A DNA stretch of 48,210 nucleotides, taken from the NCBI GenBank assembly GCA_014695175.1, contig JACJNV010000066.1:1-48210 (forward strand). The letters are read 5' to 3'. Below the pieces are notes generated by a model that was given only the letters and a program-made list of their open reading frames with translations, ran no database searches and was not told the DNA's origin. Shown here piece by piece: positions 26,460 to 34,537 of the stretch. Every line of letters starts with the position of its first letter. Positions within the stretch are counted from its first letter, which is position 1. The DNA is from Microcoleus sp. FACHB-DQ6. GTDB taxonomy: Bacteria > Cyanobacteriota > Cyanobacteriia > Cyanobacteriales > Microcoleaceae. Made by a program: the position numbers and the translations under genes.

Positions 26460-27542
26460 ATGACAGCTACACTATCAGTTCCCAGTTCGATCGAATCTTG
26501 GCTTGGCGACGAAGCCGAAGACTTGCTCACCCATCAAGCAAAAGTTTCTAAAGATTTGTTGCACCTGCCGGGGCCGGATTGGGTCGATCGCATTTTTGCT
26601 CAAACCGATCGATCTCCCCAAGTTTTGCGATCGCTTCAGCAACTCTATTCTAGCGGACGCTTGGCAAATACCGGCTATTTATCCATCCTGCCAGTAGACC
26701 AAGGAATCGAACACTCGGCGGCCGCTTCTTTTGCACCAAATCCCATCTATTTTGACAGCGAAAACATCATCAAACTAGCAATCTCTGCTGGCTGCAATGC
26801 TGTCGCGACAACGCTGGGAGTTTTGGGAAGCGTATCTCGCAAATACGCGCATAAAATCCCTTTTATTGTCAAGCTCAATCACAACGAGTTGCTAACTTAT
26901 CCCAATCAATTCGACCAAATAATGTTTGCGACCGTCGAGCAAGCTTGGAATTTGGGAGCGGTTGCAGTGGGAGCAACAATTTATTTTGGTTCCCCGGAAT
27001 CGACGCGACAAATCCAAGAAGTCAGTCAGGCTTTTGCCCACGCTCACGAATACGGAATGGCGACAATTTTGTGGTGCTATCTCCGCAACGATATCTTTAA
27101 ACAAGACAAAGATTATCACGTTGCAGCCGATTTAACCGGGCAAGCAAATCACTTGGGAGTAACAATTCAAGCTGACATTATCAAGCAGAAATTGCCCGAG
27201 TGCAATAACGGTTACGAAGCTGTGGCTAAAGCTAGCGACCACAGTTACGGCAAAACAGACAAGCGCGTTTATTCGGATTTGACAACGGCTCACCCGATCG
27301 ATCTAACTCGCTATCAAGTGCTCAACTGTTATGCGGGAAGGATGGGTTTAATTAACTCCGGCGGTGCTTCCGGGAAAAGCGATTTTGCAGAAGCAATTCG
27401 CACGGCGGTAATCAACAAGCGCGCTGGCGGCTGCGGCTTAATTTCCGGCCGCAAAACTTTTCAGCGCCCTTTTGAAGAAGGCGTAAAATTGTTCCACGCC
27501 ATCCAAGACGTTTATTTGTCGCCCGAAATCTCGATCGCCTAA
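26460..27542 (+). CDS. Class I fructose-bisphosphate aldolase (DhnA/archaeal-type)
   Basis: A 360-residue TIM-barrel protein of the DhnA/FbaB family. It has [21 protein letters not shown] (phosphate-binding, N-terminal strand), [43 protein letters not shown] and a C-terminal [26 protein letters not shown] phosphate loop. The Schiff-base lysine is probably the Lys in ADIIKQK. It cleaves fructose-1,6-bisphosphate in glycolysis/gluconeogenesis and possibly the Calvin cycle without a metal. The ATG at 26460 follows a GAGAGGGAAA ribosome site. It is divergent from the aminopeptidase gene. Confidence 0.93.
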   Translation: MTATLSVPSSIESWLGDEAEDLLTHQAKVSKDLLHLPGPDWVDRIFAQTDRSPQVLRSLQQLYSSGRLANTGYLSILPVDQGIEHSAAASFAPNPIYFDSENIIKLAISAGCNAVATTLGVLGSVSRKYAHKIPFIVKLNHNELLTYPNQFDQIMFATVEQAWNLGAVAVGATIYFGSPESTRQIQEVSQAFAHAHEYGMATILWCYLRNDIFKQDKDYHVAADLTGQANHLGVTIQADIIKQKLPECNNGYEAVAKASDHSYGKTDKRVYSDLTTAHPIDLTRYQVLNCYAGRMGLINSGGASGKSDFAEAIRTAVINKRAGGCGLISGRKTFQRPFEEGVKLFHAIQDVYLSPEISIA

Positions 27543-27618
27543 AAATTTACCGCACAGAGATTTGCCTCAATATTACAACCTAAATGTAGGTGGACACGAC
27601 CCACAAATCGTCGTAAAC

Positions 27619-27642
27619 GTAGGGTGCACACTGTGCACCTTA
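27619..27642. repeat. Palindrome AGGGTGCACACTGTGCACCT
   Basis: Arms of GGGTGCACA and TGTGCACCT surround a single base and form a strong hairpin about 80 bp after the aldolase stop. Related copies are at 22724, 33541 and 40142. Confidence 0.85.
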
Positions 27643-27733
27643 TGTGATTTAAATTCCTTAATCTAAGTGGCAACTTAGCTGTAGTATTAATACTAGCTGA
27701 ACATCTATACAGACACCGTATATAAATTTCAAA

Positions 27734-28615
27734 ATGCCCTACAGCCTTGTTTTAAACCTGCGGCCAGTTGCACCAATTCCATCCCAGTTTTTAACGGGAC
27801 GGCATCTCCACGCTTTGTTTTTGAACCTTGTGAGTGCTGTAGACACCGATTTGAGCGCGTACCTGCACGACCAATCTCAGGAAAAAGCTTTCACTTTAAG
27901 CCCTTTCCAAGTAAGGAGAAAAGAGCCTTACAAAAGCAGTACGCCGCAGCCGCAAAAGAGAGTTTTGCCTCCTGCTTCCCGCACAATTTCGCAGGCTGTA
28001 CAATGGGAACACAAGCAAGCTATTCAGGAAAATACGCCGATTTGGTGGCGAATTTCTCTGCTGGATGACGGTTTGTTCGATCGCCTAACTCAACTTTGGC
28101 AGCAACTTAATTTCGAGAGCCCTTGGCATCTCGGGCCCACAAATATATACATTACTAATATTTTGAGCGAACCGCAATCAAACCAGCCTTGGGTAAACTT
28201 TTGTACTTACGCCGAATTGTTCGAGAGAGCTTCGGAAACTGAGCGCCAAATTGCTTTTACTTTTTGCACTCCTACTAATTTTCGGCAAGGGGTATATGAT
28301 AGTGCTATGCCCACTCGTGAGAGTATTTTTGGCAGTTTAGCGAATCGCTGGAACAAATACAGCCGGATGGCGATCGAACCTACTTTCACAGAAGCTATTT
28401 TCCCCAGTTTCTTCGATATCCGAACAGAAGTTAGTACGGATTCTCGCAGTAAATTTATTGGCTGCGTCGGCGATATTAGTTACCGAATTATGGGAGATAT
28501 AGCTCCTGCTACTATCAAGCAAATTAACACTTTAGCAGATTTTGCGCTTTACAGCGGAGTCGGGCGAAAGACGCCGATGGGAATGGGAATGACTCGCCGG
28601 TTGCAGGATTTTTAA
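27734..28615 (+). CDS. cas6: CRISPR-associated endoribonuclease Cas6 (stand-alone)
   Basis: A 293-residue RAMP protein of the Cas6 type that cuts pre-crRNA within the repeat stem. Visible features: an N-terminal ferredoxin-like segment with TGRHLHALFL (His24 or His26 is the likely catalytic residue), TPTNFRQG in the middle, and the C-terminal glycine-rich loop GVGRKTPMGMGMTRR that marks Cas6. No other cas gene and no repeat-spacer array lies within 27 kb upstream or 19 kb downstream in this window, so it must act in trans or be a leftover. The gene is full length without frameshift. It ends directly against the convergent stop at 28616. Confidence 0.87.
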   Translation: MPYSLVLNLRPVAPIPSQFLTGRHLHALFLNLVSAVDTDLSAYLHDQSQEKAFTLSPFQVRRKEPYKSSTPQPQKRVLPPASRTISQAVQWEHKQAIQENTPIWWRISLLDDGLFDRLTQLWQQLNFESPWHLGPTNIYITNILSEPQSNQPWVNFCTYAELFERASETERQIAFTFCTPTNFRQGVYDSAMPTRESIFGSLANRWNKYSRMAIEPTFTEAIFPSFFDIRTEVSTDSRSKFIGCVGDISYRIMGDIAPATIKQINTLADFALYSGVGRKTPMGMGMTRRLQDF

Positions 28616-28942
28616 TCATTCACTTTGGGGCGGAATTTCACTGACGATTTCATAAACATCAGTGTCGGGAAGTTTCGCAAACAAAGGCGTCATCTGCTTT
28701 AATATTTCCTGATAAGCTTCGCTTTGATTGGCGGCCATCTCTTCTACGCTTTCCCAAAAAATGATGGCAATACCTTTGTCTGTATTGGGCAATTGCAGCA
28801 GGTATGCTCCCTTAAAACCTGTGGCATAAGTTGCAACGGCTTTTTCAAAAAGTTCTTCTGCTTCTTTAAATTTTCCCGGTTTAAATTCGCCAATGGCCAC
28901 GTAGGCAAACTGATGTCTGAGAAAGTCTAGAAATTCTGACAT
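28616..28942 (-). CDS. Small ABM-like (dimeric alpha/beta barrel) protein
   Basis: A 108-residue protein from the ATG at 28942, with GAGG 9 nt upstream. A TTG at 28960 would add six residues. The fold pattern (FAYVAIGEFKPGKFKEAEELFEKAV, GAYLLQLPNTDKGIAIIFWES, EAYQEILKQMTPLF) suggests the antibiotic-biosynthesis-monooxygenase-like superfamily, which contains many proteins of unknown role. No catalytic residues can be defined. Its stop is exactly adjacent to that of cas6 (tail-to-tail, no gap), which leaves no room for a terminator between them. Confidence 0.7.
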   Translation of the reverse strand: MSEFLDFLRHQFAYVAIGEFKPGKFKEAEELFEKAVATYATGFKGAYLLQLPNTDKGIAIIFWESVEEMAANQSEAYQEILKQMTPLFAKLPDTDVYEIVSEIPPQSE

Positions 28943-29370
28943 ATCTTTTTCCTCACTCAATAGCGATACACCAAGTTATATTTTACCCGATCGCCCGAAA
29001 TTTGTGAACTTCACAGGTGGCAGTTTCGCGCTTAGCTCATCGGCGGATTTATTAATTACACGTAACTGCGATCGCCACTCAAATACAAACTTTTTGAGTC
29101 AGGCGGCTGGAATCTTTATTAAATAAACTATTGAATCGCTGATTTTAGACGTTCACAATCCTAGGTACCCTGGAGCGACTTCTACCGCTAGTACCCAAGG
29201 TAAAGCTGCGGATAACTCAAGTCTTGTGTGTAACTGCGAGCCTACACAAAGCCGTAAAAAGTTGCCAGTCAAAAGCGGTTTTTTGCAATAACCCTATTGA
29301 ATTCTTTAAAACTCACCTGTAACAATAATAACAGAGGAATACAAACAAAGTAAAGATCCAGCTCAAACCA
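28943..29370. other. Intergenic region, leader of the REC gene
   Basis: About 430 bp without a gene. It contains a HIP1-like site at 29068 and short AT-rich stretches. I find no tRNA, repeat array or riboswitch that I can support. Confidence 0.6.
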
Positions 29371-29832
29371 ATGAAAAAAATATTAGTAATTGAAGACGAT
29401 GATTTAATTCGAGAAACAGTATTAGAACTTCTGCAATCGCGCGGTTTTGAAGCTGTGGGTGCTGAAAACGGAAAAGTCGGTATCCAGTTAGCAGCCGAAA
29501 TTCCCGATTTAATTTTGTCTGATGTCATGATGCCAGAACTCAACGGTTTTGAAGTATTCGCAGCCGTGCGATCGCACCCTGCAACCGCCAGCATTCCGTT
29601 TATTTTTATGACGGGTTCAGAAATGGAAAAAGCCCTGGAACTTAAAGCAGACGGCTATCTCAAGAAACCTTGCAGCCTCGCAGAAATGCTCCGGGCGATC
29701 GCCACTCAACTCGAAAAACCGACAGTTGCCAACCCAAAATATCAAAAAGTACAGGACAATTCTGCGCCATCAAATCTTAGCTTGCGCGCCAGGAATCAAA
29801 AATCTCGGTTTGAGATTGCCTCGGCTTGCTGA
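29371..29832 (+). CDS. Single-domain response regulator (REC only)
   Basis: A 153-residue CheY-like protein. The acidic pocket is EDDD near residue 8-11, the phospho-acceptor Asp lies in LILSDVMMPELNG (about residue 51), Thr in FIFMTG and Lys in LKKPC. A tail of about 40 polar residues follows without a DNA-binding domain. It probably works through protein contacts in phototaxis, stress or kinase networks; the partner kinase is unknown. There is no kinase next to it. The phycocyanin operon ends 389 bp downstream on the other strand. Confidence 0.92.
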   Translation: MKKILVIEDDDLIRETVLELLQSRGFEAVGAENGKVGIQLAAEIPDLILSDVMMPELNGFEVFAAVRSHPATASIPFIFMTGSEMEKALELKADGYLKKPCSLAEMLRAIATQLEKPTVANPKYQKVQDNSAPSNLSLRARNQKSRFEIASAC

Positions 29833-29938
29833 CAATGACGCTCACAGTAACGTTAGTGATACAGAAGTTGAGGGGATTTCAAATTGGTTCCAGCCAGGGG
29901 TGGCTTAGACTGGGTATGTTGAATTTGGTTAAATATTT

Positions 29939-30232
29939 ATGAACGCACAACCCAAAGGCCGCCTAGTTTGGAATCACTCTACCCACCTTCCCGGTTTGAT
30001 ACCAATTTTAGAGCGCCTCACCCTAAAAATCGGCATTCAAACTGTCACTCCGGGCGTCATCAACAAAGTTAAAGGACACATCCCCCGCATGACATTAAGA
30101 GTGTCAGTACCCATCCGCGGGGGATTTAAAATCATCGCCAGACAGGGCAAAACCGTACAAGAAGTCTTTATATTAACCACTCTCAGTCAAGGGGACTTGG
30201 AAGAGACGATCGCCCAAACCCTAGCCAAGTGA
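29939..30232 (+). CDS. DUF2103-family conserved protein
   Basis: A 97-residue basic protein (WNHSTHLPGLIPILERL; TVTPGVINKVKGH; LRVSVPIRGGFKIIARQGKTVQEVF). I recognise it as the DUF2103 family of cyanobacteria and archaea, annotated as predicted metal-binding. The N-terminal WNHSTH motif could bind a metal; no function is established to my knowledge. Its last 12 bases overlap the end of cpcF on the opposite strand (30221-30232), so their transcripts have complementary 3' ends. Confidence 0.75.
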   Translation: MNAQPKGRLVWNHSTHLPGLIPILERLTLKIGIQTVTPGVINKVKGHIPRMTLRVSVPIRGGFKIIARQGKTVQEVFILTTLSQGDLEETIAQTLAK

Positions 30233-30847
30233 CAATATTTTCTTAGCAAGCAAAGCCCGAGCCCTAACTGAAGTAGTTTCATCGCTGTGGGTGATTTCCT
30301 CAAGTCTGGCCGAAACTTCCGCTAACCAATCCGGTTTAACAGTCGCAGCACCCGCCAAAGCTTGCAAACCCCCCGCTGCTGCGTAGCGAACCACCCATTC
30401 GGGATCTCGGGACGCTTGCAGTAGCGTTTTCACAGCGCGAAGTTGAGCATCTGCAATTTGTTCTGCCGGCATCAATTCCCAGCAAATCGTCCCCAAACCC
30501 CTAGCCGCGGCCCGCCGCACGCTCAAAGCAAAGTCATTCGCCGCTGCATCAAGCAAAATCTCCAAACCCCTGGGGTCGCCAATTCCGGCCAAAGCCCGAA
30601 CAGCCCAAGCTCTCGCCCCGTAATTGTAGCCGTCAAGCTGTTCTAGAAGCGGCAGCACCGCAGGTTCTCCGAGCTGAATTAGCCCATCAACGGCGGCAAC
30701 AGCGGCGCCTGGGTTGTTGTAACCGAGCACTGTAATTAAGGTAGGAATTGCTTGTTTTGAGGAAGCTGCAGCCAGTGCTTTGACTGCGTTTAACAAGCCT
30801 TCGGAAGAATCTGCTTGTTCGACAGCCTGAATTAGTTCTAATGCCAT
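30221..30847 (-). CDS. cpcF: Phycocyanobilin lyase subunit CpcF (HEAT-repeat)
   Basis: A 208-residue all-alpha HEAT-like repeat protein (NPGAAVAAVDGLIQLG, GARAWAVRALAGIG, LSVRRAAARGLGTI, WVVRYAAAGGLQALAG). CpcE and CpcF form the heterodimeric lyase that attaches phycocyanobilin to Cys84 of the alpha subunit of phycocyanin. Assignment to CpcF rather than PecF or CpeZ rests on its place as last gene of a cpcBACCDEF cluster and on its size. It is 250 bp from cpcE, with a duplicated motif in between. Its 3' end overlaps the DUF2103 gene tail-to-tail by 12 bp. Confidence 0.9.
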   Translation of the reverse strand: MALELIQAVEQADSSEGLLNAVKALAAASSKQAIPTLITVLGYNNPGAAVAAVDGLIQLGEPAVLPLLEQLDGYNYGARAWAVRALAGIGDPRGLEILLDAAANDFALSVRRAAARGLGTICWELMPAEQIADAQLRAVKTLLQASRDPEWVVRYAAAGGLQALAGAATVKPDWLAEVSARLEEITHSDETTSVRARALLAKKILSLG

Positions 30848-30947
30848 TTATTTGTAAGCTTTACCGTGACTATTGTAATTCTAGGTTGGGTCGATCGCGC
30901 GATCGAACTTTTTGCCATCTCACCCACCCACATTCTCATCAAAATAG

Positions 30948-31021
30948 GTAGGGAAACAGCACTGCTGTGTCCTGCCTAAAATACAGATAGGCGGTAGGGA
31001 AACAGCACTGCAGTGTCCTCA
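30948..31021. repeat. Duplicated GGTAGGGAAACAGCACTGC motif between cpcE and cpcF
   Basis: Two copies, near 30950-30977 and 30992-31020, share GGTAGGGAAACAGCACTGC then TGTGTCCT or AGTGTCCT. Each contains a small dyad (GCACTGCAGTG-like). GTGTCCTCAATATAC is repeated once more up to 31041. Confidence 0.8.
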
Positions 31022-31097
31022 ATATACTGTGTCCTCAATATACGGCAGACAATTGAGAATCTCTACAGCAATCCTATTTTAGTTGTGAACTAATTTT

Positions 31098-31937
31098 TTA
31101 AAGTAAACTATCCATTAAGTTCATAACTTGGATAGCTTCATCTGACAAAGATAGAGATTCTTGTTGATTGAGGTGATGCTCCAAAACTCCTTTGAGCGCA
31201 ATCAATTTCAGGCTATTTTCTGCTAAAGTTTCAGAAATAGCTTGCGCTCCCGGCAAATAGCCGATCGCCCCTAAGTCCATCAAAGCCGATCGCCTCAACT
31301 GCAAATTATCCCCATTCAAAGCACTTACCAACCGCTCTCCGTAAACCCGCTCACCAGTTAACTGATACATCGCCCGCGCCGCAGCGTACTGCACCCGCTC
31401 CACAGAATGTTCTAAAAAAGGTGAAATTAGCGGTATTGCTTCTGTCGCTTGCAGCGTTCCCAAAGCTTCAATTACCGAGTCGTAAGGTTGCACGAGGTGC
31501 GATTTTCCTGGCACTCGCACAGCCACAGCTACGCCCCCATCCAATAGCTTCATTAGCGGCTCAATAGAATCGCGATCGCCCAGCATTTCTAGAGCTTGAG
31601 CCGCCGCTTCTCGCACGTAATAATCAACGCATTCCAAACAGCGAATCAGGGCCGGTAAGGCTTGTTTGTCGCCCAATTTACCCAGAGCCCGCGCCGCATT
31701 TCGTAATAGGGAATAGTCGCCGATTTTTGTTTGTTCTGATTCTTCTTGCAATGCGGCAATTAAAGCTGCAATAGCTGCCGGTTCCTTGACTCTAAATCTG
31801 CCCACCCACCAAGCAGCATAATACCGGAGACTGTAATCTTGGGAGTGCAAATTTGCGATCGCCTGTTCAACAGTTAAAGACTCGCCCTCAGCTACACCCG
31901 CCGGCGGTGAGTCGGATTCGTAGTAATTCATAGTCAT
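31098..31937 (-). CDS. cpcE: Phycocyanobilin lyase subunit CpcE (HEAT-repeat)
   Basis: A 279-residue HEAT/Armadillo-type protein (LRYYAAWWVGRFRVKEPAAIAALI; DYYVREAAAQALEMLGD; RVQYAAARAMYQLTG; LQLRRSALMDLGAIG), the usual length of CpcE. It pairs with CpcF to ligate bilin to alpha-Cys84 of phycocyanin. The first ATG (31937) lies within the last unit of a heptamer leader repeat; the second in-frame ATG (31931) may be the original start. Two terminator-like hairpins lie between cpcD and this gene. It is on the same strand as the rest of the operon. Confidence 0.92.
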   Translation of the reverse strand: MTMNYYESDSPPAGVAEGESLTVEQAIANLHSQDYSLRYYAAWWVGRFRVKEPAAIAALIAALQEESEQTKIGDYSLLRNAARALGKLGDKQALPALIRCLECVDYYVREAAAQALEMLGDRDSIEPLMKLLDGGVAVAVRVPGKSHLVQPYDSVIEALGTLQATEAIPLISPFLEHSVERVQYAAARAMYQLTGERVYGERLVSALNGDNLQLRRSALMDLGAIGYLPGAQAISETLAENSLKLIALKGVLEHHLNQQESLSLSDEAIQVMNLMDSLL

Positions 31938-31968
31938 TAGTTATTAGTTATTAGTTGTTAGTTATTCG
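31938..31968 (-). repeat. TAACTAA heptamer tract in the cpcE leader
   Basis: On the minus strand, about four degenerate TAACTAA units precede cpcE, and the last unit provides the upstream ATG (TAATGACT). Confidence 0.75.
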
Positions 31969-31990
31969 GCTCTTGAAATCGCTGCTACCC

Positions 31991-32015
31991 AGACAAAACC
32001 TGCAAAGCAAGGGTT
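31991..32015 (-). terminator. Terminator-like hairpin 2 in the cpcD-cpcE spacer
   Basis: On the minus strand AACCC..TGC/GCAGGTT is followed by TTTGTCTGG. It is a weaker copy of the hairpin at 32043-32072; both occur in a duplicated block containing CAGACAAAAC. Confidence 0.5.
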
Positions 32016-32042
32016 AGGCAAACTTGGCTATTAAAATCGCTA

Positions 32043-32072
32043 CTAAACAGACAAAACCCGCCTGCGCGGGTT
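32043..32072 (-). terminator. Terminator-like hairpin 1 in the cpcD-cpcE spacer
   Basis: Minus strand: AACCCGC-GCAG-GCGGGTT (32055-32072), a perfect 7-bp GC-rich stem, followed by TTGTCTGTTTAG. It lies 106 bp after cpcD and can end transcripts before the lyase genes. Confidence 0.65.
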
Positions 32073-32105
32073 GCATTAATCTTAGTCGTCTTGGAGTGGA
32101 CGAAA

Positions 32106-32170
32106 GTTTGTGTAGGAGCGATGAAAATCGCCCCTTCTAGTTTGTGTAGGAGCGATTTTCATCGCCCCTG
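32106..32170. repeat. Tandem GTTTGTGTAGGAGCGAT blocks with opposite cores
   Basis: Two 30-bp blocks (32106-32135 and 32140-32170) share GTTTGTGTAGGAGCGAT and ATCGCCCCT ends. The 4-base core is GAAA in the first and TTTC in the second. Each folds as GCGAT/ATCGC with a four-base loop. Confidence 0.85.
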
Positions 32171-32177
32171 AACCAAA

Positions 32178-32474
32178 CTATTGGTGCTCACCCGAGGATT
32201 CATGGGATGATTCATGGGATGACTCATGGGATGATTCTGCACCCGTGTTTAAAGGATGAATGCTGACAATTTTCCCGCCCATGCGAGTAATCCGCTGCAT
32301 TTCTTGATTCATCCGATTGTAAGGCACGTTGATAAATGTACTCGCGCTCGATCGAATCGAATAATCCACATTATTTGTTTCATCGCTTTGGCGCAAGCCG
32401 ACAACTTCATACCGAAAGCAGCGACCAGCCGAAGCTGTATTGCCACTTTTTCCAGCTACACTTTGACCCAACAT
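32178..32474 (-). CDS. cpcD: Phycocyanin rod-capping linker CpcD with a repetitive tail
   Basis: A 98-residue protein. Residues 18-78 are the CpcD linker domain (FRYEVVGLRQ, NVDYSIRSSASTFINVPYNRMNQEMQRITRMGGKIVSIHPL), which sits in the distal phycocyanin hexamer and limits rod length. The last 20 residues are an unusual hydrophilic extension with SSHE repeats followed by SSGEHQ, coded by a 12-bp tandem repeat; CpcD normally ends shortly after the domain. The ATG is at 32474. The leader contains GACTGTT heptamer arrays, with only a weak AAGAAG as ribosome site. Confidence 0.9.
   Translation of the reverse strand: MLGQSVAGKSGNTASAGRCFRYEVVGLRQSDETNNVDYSIRSSASTFINVPYNRMNQEMQRITRMGGKIVSIHPLNTGAESSHESSHESSHESSGEHQ
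32196..32237 (-). repeat. 12-bp tandem repeat coding the CpcD tail
   Basis: Three units of GATTCATGGGAT (plus-strand sense), one with a T-to-C change, plus a partial fourth. On the coding strand it gives histidine/glutamate-rich SSHE repeats. Confidence 0.92.
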
Positions 32475-32499
32475 AAGCTTCTTGGTAATTGGTAATTCT

Positions 32500-32580
32500 G
32501 ACTGTTGACTGTTGACTGTTGACTGTTGACTGTTGACTGTTGACTAAAAGCTAGTAACTGCCAACTGCCAACTGCCAACT
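32500..32580 (-). repeat. Two adjacent heptamer arrays between cpcC and cpcD
   Basis: GACTGTT occurs 6.6 times in a row (32500-32545), then, after a 14-bp link, GCCAACT occurs 3 times (32560-32580). The second array ends 2 bp from the stop of the cpcC copy at 32583. Both lie in the operon transcript. Confidence 0.95.
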
Positions 32581-32582
32581 GA

Positions 32583-33452
32583 CTAAATTGCAGTAATGCT
32601 GGCGATTTTCCCGCCCAGGCGTTGAAATTTCTGGAGTTGCGAGGACAAATCCTCAACAGGTACGATGAAAGCCTTGCTGCTGCGGCGCACGCTGGGATAG
32701 CCGCCCGTGCGAATTCCCGAAACTTCCACGCGCAACAGTCGCCCTTCTTTGCCGTAAGCTGCAGCGCCGCCGAAAGTGCTGCTGGGAGTTACGTTTCTGG
32801 CAGAAGGCCGATATGCCCAACCTTCGTTACCGCCAGAAGGCCCAACTACAGGCGTAGCGGTGTTAGTCCCGAGTTCGACAGCTAAGCGAGAGTTATTGCC
32901 TTCTAATTGAGATGTATCGCTGTTTGCATAGCCGCGATACAACCGGAACATCCGAGTAAAACCGACGGTTTTTTGCCCCCGCTGGGTGTTAAAGCCGCGG
33001 TAGTAAGGCACGATACTGTCGCCAAAGTTTTCTTGATACTCTACTGAATCGATGTAAGAATCAATATCAGCGTCGTAGCCTTGTGTTTGGTACAAATCTA
33101 AGTGCTCAACTACTTCCGATTCGTCGTAGGGAGCGCGACCGAGCAAGTGTTTGTAGTTTAGTTCGATCGTGCGAGTTTGGAAGCTGTTGTAGAAAAACTT
33201 GGTTTTGTACAGTTCTGACTTAGCTACAGCGCGTACAAATTCTCGTACCGTCAAACTGCCGTCCCGCAGCAAAGACTCGGAACTTGTAAGTCGTTCGGAT
33301 TTCATTAAATAGTCGTTGCCCAGCACCTGACGGTAAACCGCACGAATCACAGTTTCAACGTCGTCTTTGCTGTAGTTCGGGCGCAATTCTACCTTCGGCG
33401 CATCGCTCAATGCGGATGTTCCTAGTCTGGACGCTGCTGTTGTAATCGCCAC
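32583..33452 (-). CDS. cpcC: Phycocyanin-associated rod linker CpcC (second copy)
   Basis: A 289-residue rod linker. The N-terminal PBS linker domain (about 20-180) contains [47 protein letters not shown] and [22 protein letters not shown]. The C-terminal CpcD-like domain (about 235-289) contains [10 protein letters not shown] and [20 protein letters not shown]. It joins phycocyanin hexamers in the rod. The start codon is GTG at 33452, preceded by GGAG 8 nt upstream. It is a close paralogue of the next upstream gene, the common two-linker arrangement for rods of three hexamers. Confidence 0.95.
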   Translation of the reverse strand: MAITTAASRLGTSALSDAPKVELRPNYSKDDVETVIRAVYRQVLGNDYLMKSERLTSSESLLRDGSLTVREFVRAVAKSELYKTKFFYNSFQTRTIELNYKHLLGRAPYDESEVVEHLDLYQTQGYDADIDSYIDSVEYQENFGDSIVPYYRGFNTQRGQKTVGFTRMFRLYRGYANSDTSQLEGNNSRLAVELGTNTATPVVGPSGGNEGWAYRPSARNVTPSSTFGGAAAYGKEGRLLRVEVSGIRTGGYPSVRRSSKAFIVPVEDLSSQLQKFQRLGGKIASITAI

Positions 33453-33645
33453 CAGATTTTCTCCTAAATTATTAATGACAAAAGTTTAATGCTTGGTTGC
33501 ACTGGAAATTTTTAGGACTAAGGATAATATGCCTCAAAGTAGGGTGTACACTGCACACCTTACCTATACACATAAAATTGAAGAATTTTTTAGCCTTAGT
33601 CCTACTTTGCTAAAGACGTTTCAAAAAAACGTCAATACACAAACT
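33453..33645. other. Spacer between the two cpcC genes with nested inverted repeats
   Basis: It holds an 11-bp inverted repeat TAGGACTAAGG (33513-33523 with 33594-33604) enclosing a TAGGGTGTACACTGCACACCTTA-type palindrome (33541-33562). A GACGTTT/AAACGTC hairpin (33615-33633) lies 12 bp after the cpcC1 stop with TTTAG beyond. These may slow or stop transcription between the linkers. Confidence 0.7.
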
Positions 33646-34461
33646 TTAAGCTGTGGTAATACTTACCACTTTGCCGCCACGTTTGTTGATTTGCTGCAAG
33701 CGGCTCGAAAGTTGCTCGTAAGGCACGAGATATTCGGTAGTTGTCCGCCGCACTTGAGGCGAAAACTTAGCCGCACCTTGCATTGCGGTGACTCGGTAGA
33801 GTTGGCCGCGAGAACCGCCGGATGTGCCGCTAAGGGCTTTTCCGGTGGAGGCCGTGTATATCGGCGAAGCCATATTTCTCGCTACTTCCCAAGTCAGCCG
33901 GGCTTGGGTTTGGTTTTGCGATCGATCGCTAGAAGCAAAACCCCGGTACAGTTGAAACATCCGGTTAAAACCGACGGTTTTTTGACCTCTTTGAGTCGCG
34001 AAACCGCGATAGTAAGGCACTATACTTTCGCCAAAATTTTCTTCATACTCAACCGAGTCAATGTAAGAATTAATTTCAGCTTCGTAGCCTTCTGCATTGT
34101 ACAAATCAACGTGGAAAGCAATTTCCGACTCGTCGTAAGGAGCGCGGCCTAACAAATGCTTATAATTAAGCTCAATTAACCGCGTTTGCGAGTTCGGATA
34201 AAAAAACTTTTTCCGATAGGTTTCGGAATGTGCAATTGACCGCACAAAATCTTTCACTGAAATCTGCCCTTGCTGCAGCAGAGATTCAGCACTGGTAAGT
34301 CGTTCGCTCGACATTAAATACTCATTACCGAAAACTTGGCTGTAAGCAGCGCGAATTACTGCTTCCACATCCTCTTGCGTCCAGTGGGGGCGCAGTTCTA
34401 CCCGTCCGGCTTCTTCAAATGCTTTTATTCCCAACCGTTCTGCTGCACCTAATCCCGCCAT
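33646..34461 (-). CDS. cpcC: Phycocyanin-associated rod linker CpcC (first copy)
   Basis: A 271-residue rod linker with the PBS linker domain ([68 protein letters not shown]) and a C-terminal CpcD-like domain ([31 protein letters not shown]). It is 149 bp after cpcA, with a large perfect stem-loop between. The ATG at 34461 has GGAAG ahead of it. It and its neighbour at 32583 probably arose by duplication and differ most in the spacer between the two domains. Confidence 0.95.
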   Translation of the reverse strand: MAGLGAAERLGIKAFEEAGRVELRPHWTQEDVEAVIRAAYSQVFGNEYLMSSERLTSAESLLQQGQISVKDFVRSIAHSETYRKKFFYPNSQTRLIELNYKHLLGRAPYDESEIAFHVDLYNAEGYEAEINSYIDSVEYEENFGESIVPYYRGFATQRGQKTVGFNRMFQLYRGFASSDRSQNQTQARLTWEVARNMASPIYTASTGKALSGTSGGSRGQLYRVTAMQGAAKFSPQVRRTTTEYLVPYEQLSSRLQQINKRGGKVVSITTA

Positions 34462-34537
34462 CTTTGCTTCTTCCTTTTTTGCTTTAAAAATTGAAAACTG
34501 CTTAAAAAAGTATTTGCAAAACTAGGCTTGGATCGCA

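Noticed and set aside
30221..31098. Assignment of the two lyase genes as pecE/pecF
   Set aside because: The operon encodes phycocyanin-type alpha and beta subunits, not phycoerythrocyanin, so cpcE/cpcF is the better call.
32500..32580. Possible CRISPR-like or regulatory iteron array
   Set aside because: The unit is only 7 bp, has no spacers and matches STRR heptamers found elsewhere in the window.
33493..34152. 219-codon plus-strand frame over cpcC
   Set aside because: Antisense of a clear linker gene; no domain.
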